Assembly: GCA_002472145.1 (NCBI GenBank)
Contig: DKRJ01000001.1
Coordinates: forward strand, 15,083-30,438
DNA: 15,356 nt
Direction of reading: 5' to 3'
Origin: Clostridiales bacterium UBA7285
Lineage (GTDB): Bacteria; Bacillota; Clostridia; Peptostreptococcales; Anaerovoracaceae
In this document: piece by piece, positions 1 through 6,614 of the stretch
How the letters are laid out: each line of letters opens with the position of its first letter
Numbering within the stretch: the stretch's first letter is position 1
Program-made: the position numbers and the translations under genes
The notes under the pieces: generated by a model
Told to the model about the DNA's origin: nothing
What the model saw: the letters and a program-made list of their open reading frames with translations, nothing else
Databases searched by the model: none

Positions 1-992
1 TAGTTCTGCGCACCCGGCTGCTGCCCGCTCTGCCACGCGTTCTGCTGCTGAGCGTTCTGGCCGTACTGCCCGTAATTCTGCGGTCCGCCGTAGGAGTTCT
101 GATCCGGCCCGTTCGCCGGGCCTCCGGAAGTTCCCGCAGGCCCGTTCGGTCCATAGTCAGGTCCGTTCGGCCCATATCCCGGTCCTGCAGGTCCGTTCGG
201 CCCATATCCCGGCCCCGCAGGTCCGTTCGGCCCGTATCCCGGTCCCGCAGGTCCGTTCGGCCCGTATCCCGGACCGCCGTAACCCTGGCCGTAATACGAA
301 GCGCTGCTCGGATCGTAATAACCGAAGTAAGCCGCGCTAACGCGGTGGTAGTACTCGGCCTTTGCCAGATAAATATAAGGGAAAACGTAGAAAATAGAAA
401 GGATCCCCGCTGTGATTGCACCGAGGATGTGCCACAGGATGAACGAGAGATCGAACACGAACAGATCAAATTTCCTCCCGTTCGTCATATCCCGGGAGAG
501 TCGGAGCACCTCGCTCGGCGACAGATCGCGCCTGTCATCGAGGAGGTAAGGGACCATGTAATACTGATACGCCTTGATGATCCCCGGAATAATAAAGAGG
601 AGCATCCAGAGTATGATATACACGTCGCGAAGCAGCAAAGTCTTCACCACGCGCCCGTAATTTTCCGAACTGAACCCCGACGAGATCGTTCCCTGCTGGC
701 TCCTGATCCCTGCGCGGTTGAACCAGCACGTGCCACCGAACAAAAGCGGATACAGCACGAAGATCGTCAGAAGGACCCCGAACAACCCGCTCCCGACCAC
801 AAAAGGCGAAAGAGAGAAGCCGGAATCGATATTGTAATTGTTTTCCAAGTTGCTATAGACTCTGTAAGTGTTGGTAAGGTTTCCGGACGCAAAAGCGACA
901 AGCAGCGCCACAGCCACCGTCGGCCAGTAATTCTGGCTCAGCAGCGACTTTGCCCGCTCTTTTACTTCGACCCTGTTAATAGTGTCAGGCAT
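1..992 (-). CDS. DUF975 family integral membrane protein, 3' end beyond window
   Basis: Reading leftwards from the ATG at 992-990 (GGAGGT Shine-Dalgarno 7 nt upstream) gives an open frame to the window edge, about 330 residues with no stop. The N-terminal part (KERAKSLLSQNYW) and the later segment LSPSEVLRLSRDMTNGRKFD followed by a membrane helix and FPYIYLAKAEYYHRV are the hallmarks of DUF975 proteins, which are polytopic membrane proteins of unknown function in Clostridia. I see about four hydrophobic segments: residues ~22-32, ~68-85, ~125-145 and ~180-205. After the last helix the protein becomes a Gly/Pro/Asn/Tyr-rich tail with perfect decapeptide repeats, then a Gln-rich stretch (QNYGQYGQNAQQQN). 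The tail is hydrophilic and probably cytoplasmic or surface-exposed; its role is unknown. The C terminus lies outside the window. Confidence 0.85.
   Translation of the reverse strand, partial: MPDTINRVEVKERAKSLLSQNYWPTVAVALLVAFASGNLTNTYRVYSNLENNYNIDSGFSLSPFVVGSGLFGVLLTIFVLYPLLFGGTCWFNRAGIRSQQGTISSGFSSENYGRVVKTLLLRDVYIILWMLLFIIPGIIKAYQYYMVPYLLDDRRDLSPSEVLRLSRDMTNGRKFDLFVFDLSFILWHILGAITAGILSIFYVFPYIYLAKAEYYHRVSAAYFGYYDPSSASYYGQGYGGPGYGPNGPAGPGYGPNGPAGPGYGPNGPAGPGYGPNGPDYGPNGPAGTSGGPANGPDQNSYGGPQNYGQYGQNAQQQNAWQSGQQPGAQN
160..279 (-). repeat. 30-bp tandem repeat (4 copies) encoding a Gly-Pro decapeptide
   Basis: Four contiguous 30-bp units start at 160, 190, 220 and 250. On the minus strand each encodes the decapeptide GYGPNGPAGP in the frame of the DUF975 gene. 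The units differ at only a few third positions (cat/cgt, cct/ccc), and the last unit diverges at its end. Degenerate versions (GPNGPD, GPANGPD) extend to about 100. The unit length is a multiple of three, so copy number can change without breaking the frame. Confidence 0.9.
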
Positions 993-1235
993 GATTGCAC
1001 CTCCATTTGTTAAATCAATATTAACAAATATAGATCAATTTATACAGCAAATTTTTGTAAAACGCCTGAAACCACCGCGCCTTATTTTGGCCGGGACCCG
1101 CGCATTCTGTTTTGGTCGTGCGGCGCTCGCTTCGCGGCGTCCGTTCCGGACCCGATATAAACAGCCTAAAATAGTGTATAATAATAAAGCCGTAAGGCCG
1201 CGTGAACAAAGAACAAAAAAGAAAGGAAGGCACCT
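993..1235. promoter_or_regulatory. Divergent intergenic region with a candidate promoter for the rightward gene
   Basis: This spacer separates the leftward DUF975 gene from the rightward MBL-fold gene. The side next to DUF975 (about 1010-1065) is very AT-rich and probably carries its promoter, but I cannot choose a convincing -35/-10 pair. On the plus strand a consensus TATAAT lies at 1177-1182, about 53 bp upstream of the start codon. Its -35 at 17-bp spacing (GATATA, 1154-1159) is poor. The GC-rich middle (about 1110-1150) contains imperfect inverted repeats without a U-tract. Confidence 0.45.
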
Positions 1236-1919
1236 ATGACCGGAAAAAACAACGCCGCCGCGGCGAACTCACCGGGCGAGCCACTTAAACCCACGCCATC
1301 CGCCAAAGCCGTTTACCTCGGGCACGGAAGCCTTCGCTTCGACACCGCGGACGGCAGGACTGTCTACGTCGACCCGTTCTCAGGCACAGACGATGACTAC
1401 GCTAGGCCGGCCGACCTGATCCTCAGCACCCACGATCACTTCGACCACACCGCGTTTTCACGCATCCGGACCAGGAACCCCGGCTGCCTCACGATCACCG
1501 AAAAAGATGCTCTCACCGGAGGCAGATACAAAACGTTCGACCTCGGCTTCGCAGCGGTCGAAGCAGTCCCGGCCGGAAACAATCGAAACCACGACATCAA
1601 AAAATGCGTCGGCTATGTTTTGACGTTCCCCGACGGCGGCACCGTCTACATCTCCGGCGACACGTCGAAGACGGACTACATGACGGAACTCGGACGCCGC
1701 GGCCTCGATTACGCGTTTTTCTGCTGCGACGGCGTCTACAACATGGGGCCTGAAGAAGCCTCCGCGTGCGCCGCGATCGTCCGGGCAAAACACAGCATCC
1801 CGTACCACATGGTGCCCGCCAGGAACGGCAAAGACCCTAACTTCAGCCGCGCGGCCGCCGAGAGGTTCAGATGTGAGGACCGCCTGATCCTCGCCCCGGG
1901 CGAGTCCTTCAAGATCTAG
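1236..1919 (+). CDS. Metallo-beta-lactamase-fold hydrolase, UlaG-like
   Basis: The 227-residue protein has the binuclear metal motif HDHFDH at residues 66-71, a second aspartate ligand in ISGDTS (D142) and a late histidine in IPYHMVP (H191). An early GHGSLRF strand (29-35) is followed by VYVDPF (43-48). This arrangement matches the UlaG/UPF0173 branch of MBL-fold hydrolases, whose characterised members are lactonases or phosphodiesterases. The substrate here cannot be inferred. The first ~24 residues (Ala/Pro-rich) precede the fold and could be an extension. The start is supported by AGGAAGG at 1224-1230, 5 nt upstream. There is no signal peptide, so it is likely cytoplasmic. It lies upstream of map but is separated from it by a repeat array, so cotranscription is possible but unproven. 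Confidence 0.85.
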   Translation: MTGKNNAAAANSPGEPLKPTPSAKAVYLGHGSLRFDTADGRTVYVDPFSGTDDDYARPADLILSTHDHFDHTAFSRIRTRNPGCLTITEKDALTGGRYKTFDLGFAAVEAVPAGNNRNHDIKKCVGYVLTFPDGGTVYISGDTSKTDYMTELGRRGLDYAFFCCDGVYNMGPEEASACAAIVRAKHSIPYHMVPARNGKDPNFSRAAAERFRCEDRLILAPGESFKI

Positions 1920-1933
1920 ATGCGGGGCCACCC

Positions 1934-2041
1934 GCGCATTTAAGAGGCGCGCAGTCCGTGCATGCGCATTAAATGAGGCGCGCAGTCCGTGCATGCGCAT
2001 TTAATGAGGCGCACAGCCAGTGCCCGCGCACCTTAAAAGGA
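1934..2041 (+). repeat. 30-31-bp direct repeats ending in the map ribosome binding site
   Basis: Three direct units start with GCGCATT at 1934, 1964 and 1995 (30, 31 and 31 bp). The first two are nearly identical (GAGGCGCGCAGTCCGTGCAT core) and the third is diverged. A fourth partial copy starts at 2026 (GCGCACCTTAAAAGGAG), in which the TAAGAGG/AATGAGG part of the unit is replaced by the functional TTAAAAGGAG Shine-Dalgarno of map. The array fills the gap between the MBL-fold gene and map. No terminator is visible in it. Confidence 0.85.
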
Positions 2042-2048
2042 GTAAAAA

Positions 2049-2936
2049 TTGCTGGAATACACTAACGGAAAAATCGGCCGCAACGAACCGTGCTGGTGCG
2101 GCAGCGGCAAAAAATACAAAAACTGCCACATGGAGTTCGACGAGCGCATCCGCGAATTCGAGGAGGAAGGCCACATCGTCCCTCCGCGCTCGATCATCAA
2201 AACACCAGAGCAGGTCGAGGGCATCAAGCGCAGCGCCGTGATCAACATAGCCGTTCTGGACGAGATTGGCGAAAAGATCCGCGAGGGCATGAGCACTCAG
2301 CAGATCGACGACATCGTCATGACTACGACCAAAAAGATGGGCGGCGTCCCCGCGGACCTCGGCTATTACGGTTTCCCGAAGAGCGTCTGCACATCGATCA
2401 ACGATGAGGTGTGCCACGGCATCCCGTCCGACGACATCATATTGAAGGAGGGCGACATCATCAACGTCGACTGCTCCACGATCCTGGACGGCTATTACTC
2501 CGACTCATCGCGCATGTTCTGCATCGGCAAAGTCAGCCCGGAGAAGGAGAAACTGGTTCGCGTGACGAAGGAGTGCATGGACATAGGGGTCAAAAACGTC
2601 ATCCCGTGGCATTTTCTTGGCGACATGGGCAGCGCCGTCCATCAGCACGCACTCGAGAACGGTTTCACAGTCGTCGAGGAGATCGGCGGCCACGGCTGCG
2701 GCTGTGAGTTCCACGAGGACCCTTACGTAAGCTACGTTTCCGAGCCCGGCACCGAAATGCTCATGGTCCCCGGGATGTGCTTCACTATCGAGCCGATGGT
2801 GAACGCCGGCACGAACCGCATCTACGAAGATGAAGACAACGGCTGGACCATCTACACCGAAGACGGCAGACCTTCCGCCCAGTGGGAGGTACAGGTCTTA
2901 GTCACCGAGACCGGATGCGAGATCTTAACGTACTGA
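2049..2936 (+). CDS. map: Methionine aminopeptidase type I with N-terminal SEC-C zinc motif
   Basis: This 295-residue cytoplasmic metalloprotease removes N-terminal methionine from nascent proteins. Residues 10-27 form a SEC-C zinc motif (CWCGSGKKYKNCH; C15, C17, C26, H27) of the kind also found at the SecA C terminus, thought to help ribosome association. The catalytic domain starts near residue 50. Its metal ligands are all visible: D141 (NVDCS), D152 (YSDSS), H215 (GGHGCG), E248 (FTIEPM) and E280 (AQWEVQ), with the substrate histidine H123 in CHGIP. The start codon is TTG, chosen because AAAGGAG lies 7 nt upstream and the frame begins directly before the SEC-C motif. The last codons (EILTY) are the first unit of a 28-bp tandem repeat running past the stop. 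Confidence 0.96.
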   Translation: MLEYTNGKIGRNEPCWCGSGKKYKNCHMEFDERIREFEEEGHIVPPRSIIKTPEQVEGIKRSAVINIAVLDEIGEKIREGMSTQQIDDIVMTTTKKMGGVPADLGYYGFPKSVCTSINDEVCHGIPSDDIILKEGDIINVDCSTILDGYYSDSSRMFCIGKVSPEKEKLVRVTKECMDIGVKNVIPWHFLGDMGSAVHQHALENGFTVVEEIGGHGCGCEFHEDPYVSYVSEPGTEMLMVPGMCFTIEPMVNAGTNRIYEDEDNGWTIYTEDGRPSAQWEVQVLVTETGCEILTY

Positions 2937-3049
2937 CCACGAGAGCGAGATCTTAACAAACTGACCCCTGGAGCGGGACCTCAACGTACTGACCCCGGGA
3001 GCGGGACCTCAACGTACTGACCCCGGGAGCGGGACCTCAACGTACCGAG
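2917..3049 (+). repeat. 28-bp tandem repeat derived from the 3' end of map
   Basis: Units begin at 2917, 2945, 2973, 3001 and 3029 (the last is partial, to about 3049). The first unit lies partly inside the coding sequence and contains the final codons and stop of map (GAGATCTTAACGTACTGACC). The following units repeat this with GGGACCTCAACGTACTGACC. Units 3 and 4 are identical and units 1-2 are diverged, so the newest copies lie distal to the gene. The 28-bp period is not a multiple of three. Confidence 0.92.
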
Positions 3050-3066
3050 GCGAATACTCTATCCCT

Positions 3067-3094
3067 GCCGGATATTTTCATATCCGGCTTTTTT
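3067..3094 (+). terminator. Rho-independent terminator after map
   Basis: A perfect 9-bp stem GCCGGATAT / ATATCCGGC with a 4-nt loop (TTTC) is followed directly by six T residues (3089-3094). It ends transcription from map and its repeat array and separates it from the ATPase gene. Confidence 0.93.
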
Positions 3095-3229
3095 GGTTAC
3101 TATATCCACACTCTCCGAATATGCTTCTATTACAATGGTAACATCGCACATTTGACGAATCCCGGACATGATACATCGCTCCTGATCCGAAAAAGACAAA
3201 GTATAAATGCCGAAAAAGGCAAAGCAAAA

Positions 3230-4537
3230 ATGCCGAATGTTCGCAGGATAATTGACGACGAGATCGACAGGAGAATAGAAGCGTTCAACGCTATCAATAT
3301 TATAGGTCCTAAAGGCTGCGGAAAAACTAGAACGGCTAAAGAACGATGCAGGACAGTAATTGAATTTCAGGACGAAGAGAAGAGGGACGGATATCTGACT
3401 ATCGCCGAGACTTCTCCGAAATTCTTCCTGAATAACGAGAAGCCGATTTTGTTCGATGAATGGCAGGATGCGCCTAAAATCTGGGGCACCATCAGGAAGG
3501 ACTGCGACGATAACCCGGAGAGCGTCGGAGAGTACTACCTGACAGGTTCGTCGTCAAAAAAGGTCGACACACCTCACACAGGCACAGGCAGGATCACGAA
3601 ACTGACGATGTATCCGATGACGCTTTGGGAGACGGGAGAATTCAACGGGCAGATATCCCTGTCACGGATCGTCGAGGATGGCGGATACGATTTTGACGGT
3701 GCACGCTCAGACCTGACTTTAGAGGATCTATTTTTCACGGTGTGCCGCGGAGGATGGCCGCGCTGCCTTGCGCTTAAAAGTGATGCCGCTAAACTCGAGA
3801 TCGCACGCGATTATTACAGGCAGATAATTGAAACGGATATCAGCGCCATAGACGGCGTAAAAAGAGATCCCGAACTGAGCAGGGCTTTGATCTGGTCGTA
3901 TGCCCGGAATATGGCCACGACCGCTAAGATAAAAAGTATTTATCAGGACGTAAAATCGACTCGCAGTGTCAGCGACGTAACGCTGGATAGTTACAGAAGC
4001 AGGCTGGAGGAACTCTTTGTCATAAAAGACATAGACGCGTGGACACCGCAGATCAGATCGAAAACAGCGATCAGAAGCAGTAAAAAGCATATTTTCGTCG
4101 ACCCTTCGATCGGTCTGGCAGCCATGGGGATCGATCCGGACTATTTCACCGGTGATCTGGACACGTTCGGCCACGTGTTTGAAAATATGGTGCTGAGGGA
4201 TCTGTCGGTCTACGCGGACGCCCACGACGCGAGGATCCTTCATTACACTGATGACTACGGACTTGAGGCCGATGCGGTCTACCAAAAAGGTGACGGAAGG
4301 TATGCTTTGATAGAAATAAAGACAGGAGCCGGCAGAATCCCGGATGCGGAGAGATCGCTCCTAAAATTTAAGGACTTGATCGCGGCGCATAACGAGGCTG
4401 CCCGAAAGGATAAGAAGCATCCTAAACCAGTATATCGCGTCCCTTCGGCGCTGATCGTGATATGCGCAGACGCGTCGATCGGATACACCACTGAAAGCGG
4501 CGTAAAGGTAGTCCCGATAGGCTGCCTGAAAGACTGA
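3230..4537 (+). CDS. AAA_14/DUF4143 family ATPase with PD-(D/E)xK-like C-terminal domain
   Basis: The 435-residue protein has a Walker A motif GPKGCGKT (26-33), a Walker B ILFDEWQ (73-79) and the family signature YYLTGSSS (102-109), followed by GRITKLTMYPMTLWETGE (120-137). The C-terminal DUF4143 region carries residues spaced like a PD-(D/E)xK nuclease: E318, D348 (GLEADAV) and E362-I-K364. The family is widespread in anaerobes, often in many copies per genome; its cellular role is not established and a defence or mobile-element link is only speculative. I start at ATG 3230 because homologues begin just before the IDDEI segment. An in-frame TTG at 3152 would add 26 residues but has no ribosome binding site. 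The gene is less GC-rich than its neighbours and uses many AGA/AGG/ATA codons, compatible with horizontal acquisition. Its last 11 codons are tandemly repeated downstream. Confidence 0.85.
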   Translation: MPNVRRIIDDEIDRRIEAFNAINIIGPKGCGKTRTAKERCRTVIEFQDEEKRDGYLTIAETSPKFFLNNEKPILFDEWQDAPKIWGTIRKDCDDNPESVGEYYLTGSSSKKVDTPHTGTGRITKLTMYPMTLWETGEFNGQISLSRIVEDGGYDFDGARSDLTLEDLFFTVCRGGWPRCLALKSDAAKLEIARDYYRQIIETDISAIDGVKRDPELSRALIWSYARNMATTAKIKSIYQDVKSTRSVSDVTLDSYRSRLEELFVIKDIDAWTPQIRSKTAIRSSKKHIFVDPSIGLAAMGIDPDYFTGDLDTFGHVFENMVLRDLSVYADAHDARILHYTDDYGLEADAVYQKGDGRYALIEIKTGAGRIPDAERSLLKFKDLIAAHNEAARKDKKHPKPVYRVPSALIVICADASIGYTTESGVKVVPIGCLKD

Positions 4538-4603
4538 AAGGTAGTCCCGACAGGCTGCCTGAAGGACTGAAATGTAGTCCCGACAGGCTGCCTGAAAGAC
4601 TGA
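4505..4603 (+). repeat. 33-bp in-frame tandem repeat of the ATPase gene's 3' end, including its stop codon
   Basis: Three contiguous 33-bp units lie at 4505-4537, 4538-4570 and 4571-4603. The first is the end of the ATPase gene, encoding KVVPIGCLKD and TGA. The second and third would encode KVVPTGCLKD and NVVPTGCLKD, each followed by TGA in the same frame. The period is exactly 11 codons. Copies 2 and 3 share ACA where copy 1 has ATA. Confidence 0.93.
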
Positions 4604-4654
4604 AAGGGATCAGCCGCGAGCGAGTCGGGACGTACAGGGGATCCCCGGCGATCC

Positions 4655-4972
4655 TTACAGGTTCTGCTTTATCCAGCCGCTGATCTGCTCCTGAGGGCGG
4701 AAGCCGACCGCCGCGCTTTCGGCTTTGCCGTTCTTGAAGATGATGATCGTAGGAACGGAGTTGATCCCCAGTTCCATGGCGCGATCCTGATCGGCGTCGA
4801 TGTCTACGTTATAGAACTTCACTTTGCCCTGGAATTCCGGCTCTTCGGAGACCTGCTCCATCACCGGAGCCAAAGCCCTGCAAGGTCCGCACCACGTCGC
4901 GGAGAAGTCCACCACCGCTGCCGGTTCTTTCAATATTTCTTCGTACTCTTTTCCTGTTACTTTCTTTACCAT
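4655..4972 (-). CDS. trxA: Thioredoxin
   Basis: This 105-residue cytoplasmic dithiol-disulfide oxidoreductase has the canonical active site WCGPC (residues 27-31, in FSATWCGPCRALAP), the cis-proline segment VPTIIIFKNG and full thioredoxin length. It begins one base after the stop of the reductase gene. Its AGGAGG Shine-Dalgarno lies inside the last codons of that gene, so translation of the two is probably coupled. The pairing indicates that this thioredoxin is the substrate of the neighbouring reductase. The convergent ATPase gene and its repeats lie 51 bp beyond its stop; I see no clear U-tract terminator there. Confidence 0.97.
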   Translation of the reverse strand: MVKKVTGKEYEEILKEPAAVVDFSATWCGPCRALAPVMEQVSEEPEFQGKVKFYNVDIDADQDRAMELGINSVPTIIIFKNGKAESAAVGFRPQEQISGWIKQNL

Positions 4973-4973
4973 T

Positions 4974-5882
4974 TTATTTCCTCCTGTTGAAACGGGACAC
5001 GTACTTTGCGGCCGATATCGCGGCGACCGTTCCTTCGCCCGCCGATTTCATGTATTGATACGGCGCGCCGGTGACGTCGCCAGCTGCGAAAAGCCCCGGG
5101 ATATTCGTCGCCATCTGCCTGTCGACGGTGACCGCGCCCCCCGACGACGCGAGGCCCGGAACGAGTTTGGAAGGCGCGACGCTCTCTCTTAAGACAAAGA
5201 CGCAGTCGCCTTCGTGGACGCCTTCTTCGGTCGTCACAATGATTTTATTCCCGGATTTGCTTATCTCAATCGGGTTTTCTTTGATGATTTTTATCGACTT
5301 TGGCAGGCCTGTGCCGGCGCCGCCGCTCTCCGCATCATCTCCGCGCGGGTTGTCTTTGTAGAGGGGGATGTACTCGACGCTGGAGCAGACCGACGCGAGA
5401 AAAGCCACTTCGCTCTCCTCGGCTCTGCTGTCCGAGATCGCGATGACGGGGCGGCCCTTATACAGCATGCCGTCGCACGTCGCGCAGGTGCTGACGCCCT
5501 GACCGGTCAGTTCGTCCTCGCCGGGGATGGCTTTGACGGCGGCCAGTCCCGACGCTAATATGACGGCCCTTGCGCTTTCAAAGTCCTGTCCGACCTGTAC
5601 AGAGAGGCTGTCGCCCATCGAGTAGACAGCGCCGATGCGCTCCGGGCGGATCTTTATGCCGGCAGCTTCGGCCTGTTTCTGCAGCGCCGCGGCCAGGTCT
5701 CTGCCGGATACGTCCGGGAGACCGAGGAAGTTGTGGACTTTCGGGGCTTTGGTGATCTTTGCGCTGAGGTCGGCCTGTCCGAATATTTCGAAGTCGAGCC
5801 CGCGGTTCTGGGCGGTGAGCGCCGCCGCAAGCCCGGCCGGACCCGTCCCGATTATTATCAGATCACGCATTTCCTGTGGCAT
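4974..5882 (-). CDS. Thioredoxin reductase-like flavoprotein lacking NADPH motifs (FFTR-like)
   Basis: The 302-residue flavoprotein has the FAD dinucleotide fold GTGPAG (12-17), the redox-active CATC (133-136) and the FAD-binding GLFAAGDV (263-270), so it should reduce the thioredoxin encoded next to it. The central domain is odd. Where NADPH-dependent reductases have GxGxxA and HRRxxxR, this protein has VIAISDSRAEES (146-157) and YIPLYKDNPRG (171-181). Loss of both motifs is the signature of ferredoxin-dependent flavin thioredoxin reductases described in Clostridium. By family knowledge its electron donor may therefore be ferredoxin; this is inference. The ATG at 5882 follows AAAGGAG with an 8-nt spacer. 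A candidate TATAAT (5912-5907, minus strand) lies about 25 bp upstream of the start codon. Confidence 0.88.
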   Translation of the reverse strand: MPQEMRDLIIIGTGPAGLAAALTAQNRGLDFEIFGQADLSAKITKAPKVHNFLGLPDVSGRDLAAALQKQAEAAGIKIRPERIGAVYSMGDSLSVQVGQDFESARAVILASGLAAVKAIPGEDELTGQGVSTCATCDGMLYKGRPVIAISDSRAEESEVAFLASVCSSVEYIPLYKDNPRGDDAESGGAGTGLPKSIKIIKENPIEISKSGNKIIVTTEEGVHEGDCVFVLRESVAPSKLVPGLASSGGAVTVDRQMATNIPGLFAAGDVTGAPYQYMKSAGEGTVAAISAAKYVSRFNRRK

Positions 5883-5906
5883 GTGATGTTCTCCTTTCGC
5901 AAACTA

Positions 5907-5912
5907 ATTATA
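5907..5912 (-). promoter_or_regulatory. Candidate -10 element of the thioredoxin operon
   Basis: A consensus TATAAT on the minus strand would place the start of transcription near 5900, giving an 18-nt leader with the AAAGGAG site. No good -35 is visible at 17 bp. Further upstream, TGGAA-N5-TTCCA at 5946-5960 is an inverted repeat that could be an operator but has no independent support. Confidence 0.35.
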
Positions 5913-6006
5913 TATACCCGCGCATCACAGCCGGCTCACTCCCCGTGGAAAAATGTTCCAAAGATGACCTCGAGCACATTCATTTAAAATTTTTTCAAAA
6001 AACATA

Positions 6007-6035
6007 TTGCACGATTTCATGTTTAGGTCTAAAAT
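6007..6035 (+). promoter_or_regulatory. marR promoter
   Basis: TTGCAC (6007-6012), a 17-bp spacer and TAAAAT (6030-6035) form a good sigma-70-type promoter 69 bp upstream of the marR start codon. The palindrome at 6022-6033 occupies the end of the spacer and most of the -10 box, so a repressor bound there would block RNA polymerase. Confidence 0.7.
6022..6033. promoter_or_regulatory. Putative MarR operator O1 (TTTAGGTCTAAA)
   Basis: The site is an inverted repeat TTTAG-GT-CTAAA with partly symmetric flanks (CATG and AATG). It overlaps the marR -10 region, which suggests autorepression. The same site in reverse-complement form occurs at 6627-6638 upstream of the next operon. Confidence 0.7.
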
Positions 6036-6103
6036 GACGATAACGGAAAAAGGCGCATCAACAAATATATATCGACCGGGCATCGCGGAGAAGATAGAAG
6101 ATA

Positions 6104-6577
6104 ATGGACGAAAAAGAGATCGAGAAATACCTCGAACAATACTACAGGATCTCGAATACGATAATCAAATTCAGGAACCTCCCGCTCAGCTTTGACGGAT
6201 CTTACCCGCTGCAGACCGCTTCGATCCATTTGATCGACATGATCGGCAAGAAGCCGGGAGCGAATTTAACGGAACTTGCCGACACGCTTGGCATCACACG
6301 CGGAGCCGTATCACAGATGGCGGCGACCCTCGAGAGAAAAGGCCTCCTGACGAAGACACGGGACCCGAACGGTAAAGACGTTCATTTTGCTTTGACGAAC
6401 GAAGGACGCAAAGTCTACGACGGGCACGAAAAGTTTCATAAAGACCTTTGCAAGCGGCTTTCCGAGATCCTCGACAGCTATTCCTCCGAGGAACTTCAGA
6501 AATTCGAGTTGTTCGTCACGGAGATAGAAAAAGCGATGCTCTTCTACAGAAAAGAGCAGGAAGAAAATATCATCTGA
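6104..6577 (+). CDS. MarR family transcriptional regulator
   Basis: The 157-residue protein has a central winged helix-turn-helix: LTELADTLGITRGAVSQMAATLERKGLL at about 55-82, followed by the wing KTRDPNGKDVHFALTNEGR (84-102) with the conserved Asp-Arg/Lys pattern. Flanking helices at both ends should form the dimer interface. MarR proteins usually repress and are released by phenolic or other aromatic ligands, or by oxidation; the ligand here is unknown. The ATG at 6104 has a modest ribosome binding site (GGAGAAG, 10 nt upstream). The gene is divergent from the thioredoxin operon, has its own promoter and terminator, and shares a palindromic operator with the disrupted operon downstream. That makes it the likely regulator of both itself and that operon. 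Confidence 0.9.
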   Translation: MDEKEIEKYLEQYYRISNTIIKFRNLPLSFDGSYPLQTASIHLIDMIGKKPGANLTELADTLGITRGAVSQMAATLERKGLLTKTRDPNGKDVHFALTNEGRKVYDGHEKFHKDLCKRLSEILDSYSSEELQKFELFVTEIEKAMLFYRKEQEENII

Positions 6578-6584
6578 TCGAGTC

Positions 6585-6614
6585 GCTCTGCCAGTTCAGC
6601 GGCAGAGCATTTTT
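6585..6614 (+). terminator. Rho-independent terminator after marR
   Basis: GCTCTGCC (6585-6592) pairs with GGCAGAGC (6601-6608) around an 8-nt loop, followed by ATTTTT. It begins 8 bp after the marR stop codon. Its U-tract overlaps the candidate -35 of the next promoter. Confidence 0.88.

Noticed and set aside
345..1013. 222-codon open frame on the plus strand
   Set aside because: It is antisense to the DUF975 gene, is rich in Arg/Asp/His/Glu as expected of a shadow frame, and has no ribosome binding site.
1458..2000. 180-codon minus-strand frame over the MBL-fold gene
   Set aside because: It mirrors a clearly coding plus-strand gene, has antisense-like composition and no start signal.
3152..3229. 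TTG start extending the ATPase by 26 residues
   Set aside because: There is no Shine-Dalgarno, the extra residues are low in similarity to the family, and the candidate promoter region lies just upstream, so ATG 3230 is preferred.
1934..4603. CRISPR array
   Set aside because: The units are contiguous tandem copies with no variable spacers, and two arrays derive from the adjacent gene end.
4637..4646. GGGGATCCCC palindrome between the convergent ATPase and trxA genes as a bidirectional terminator
   Set aside because: It is a perfect palindrome without a loop and has no T-tract on either side.
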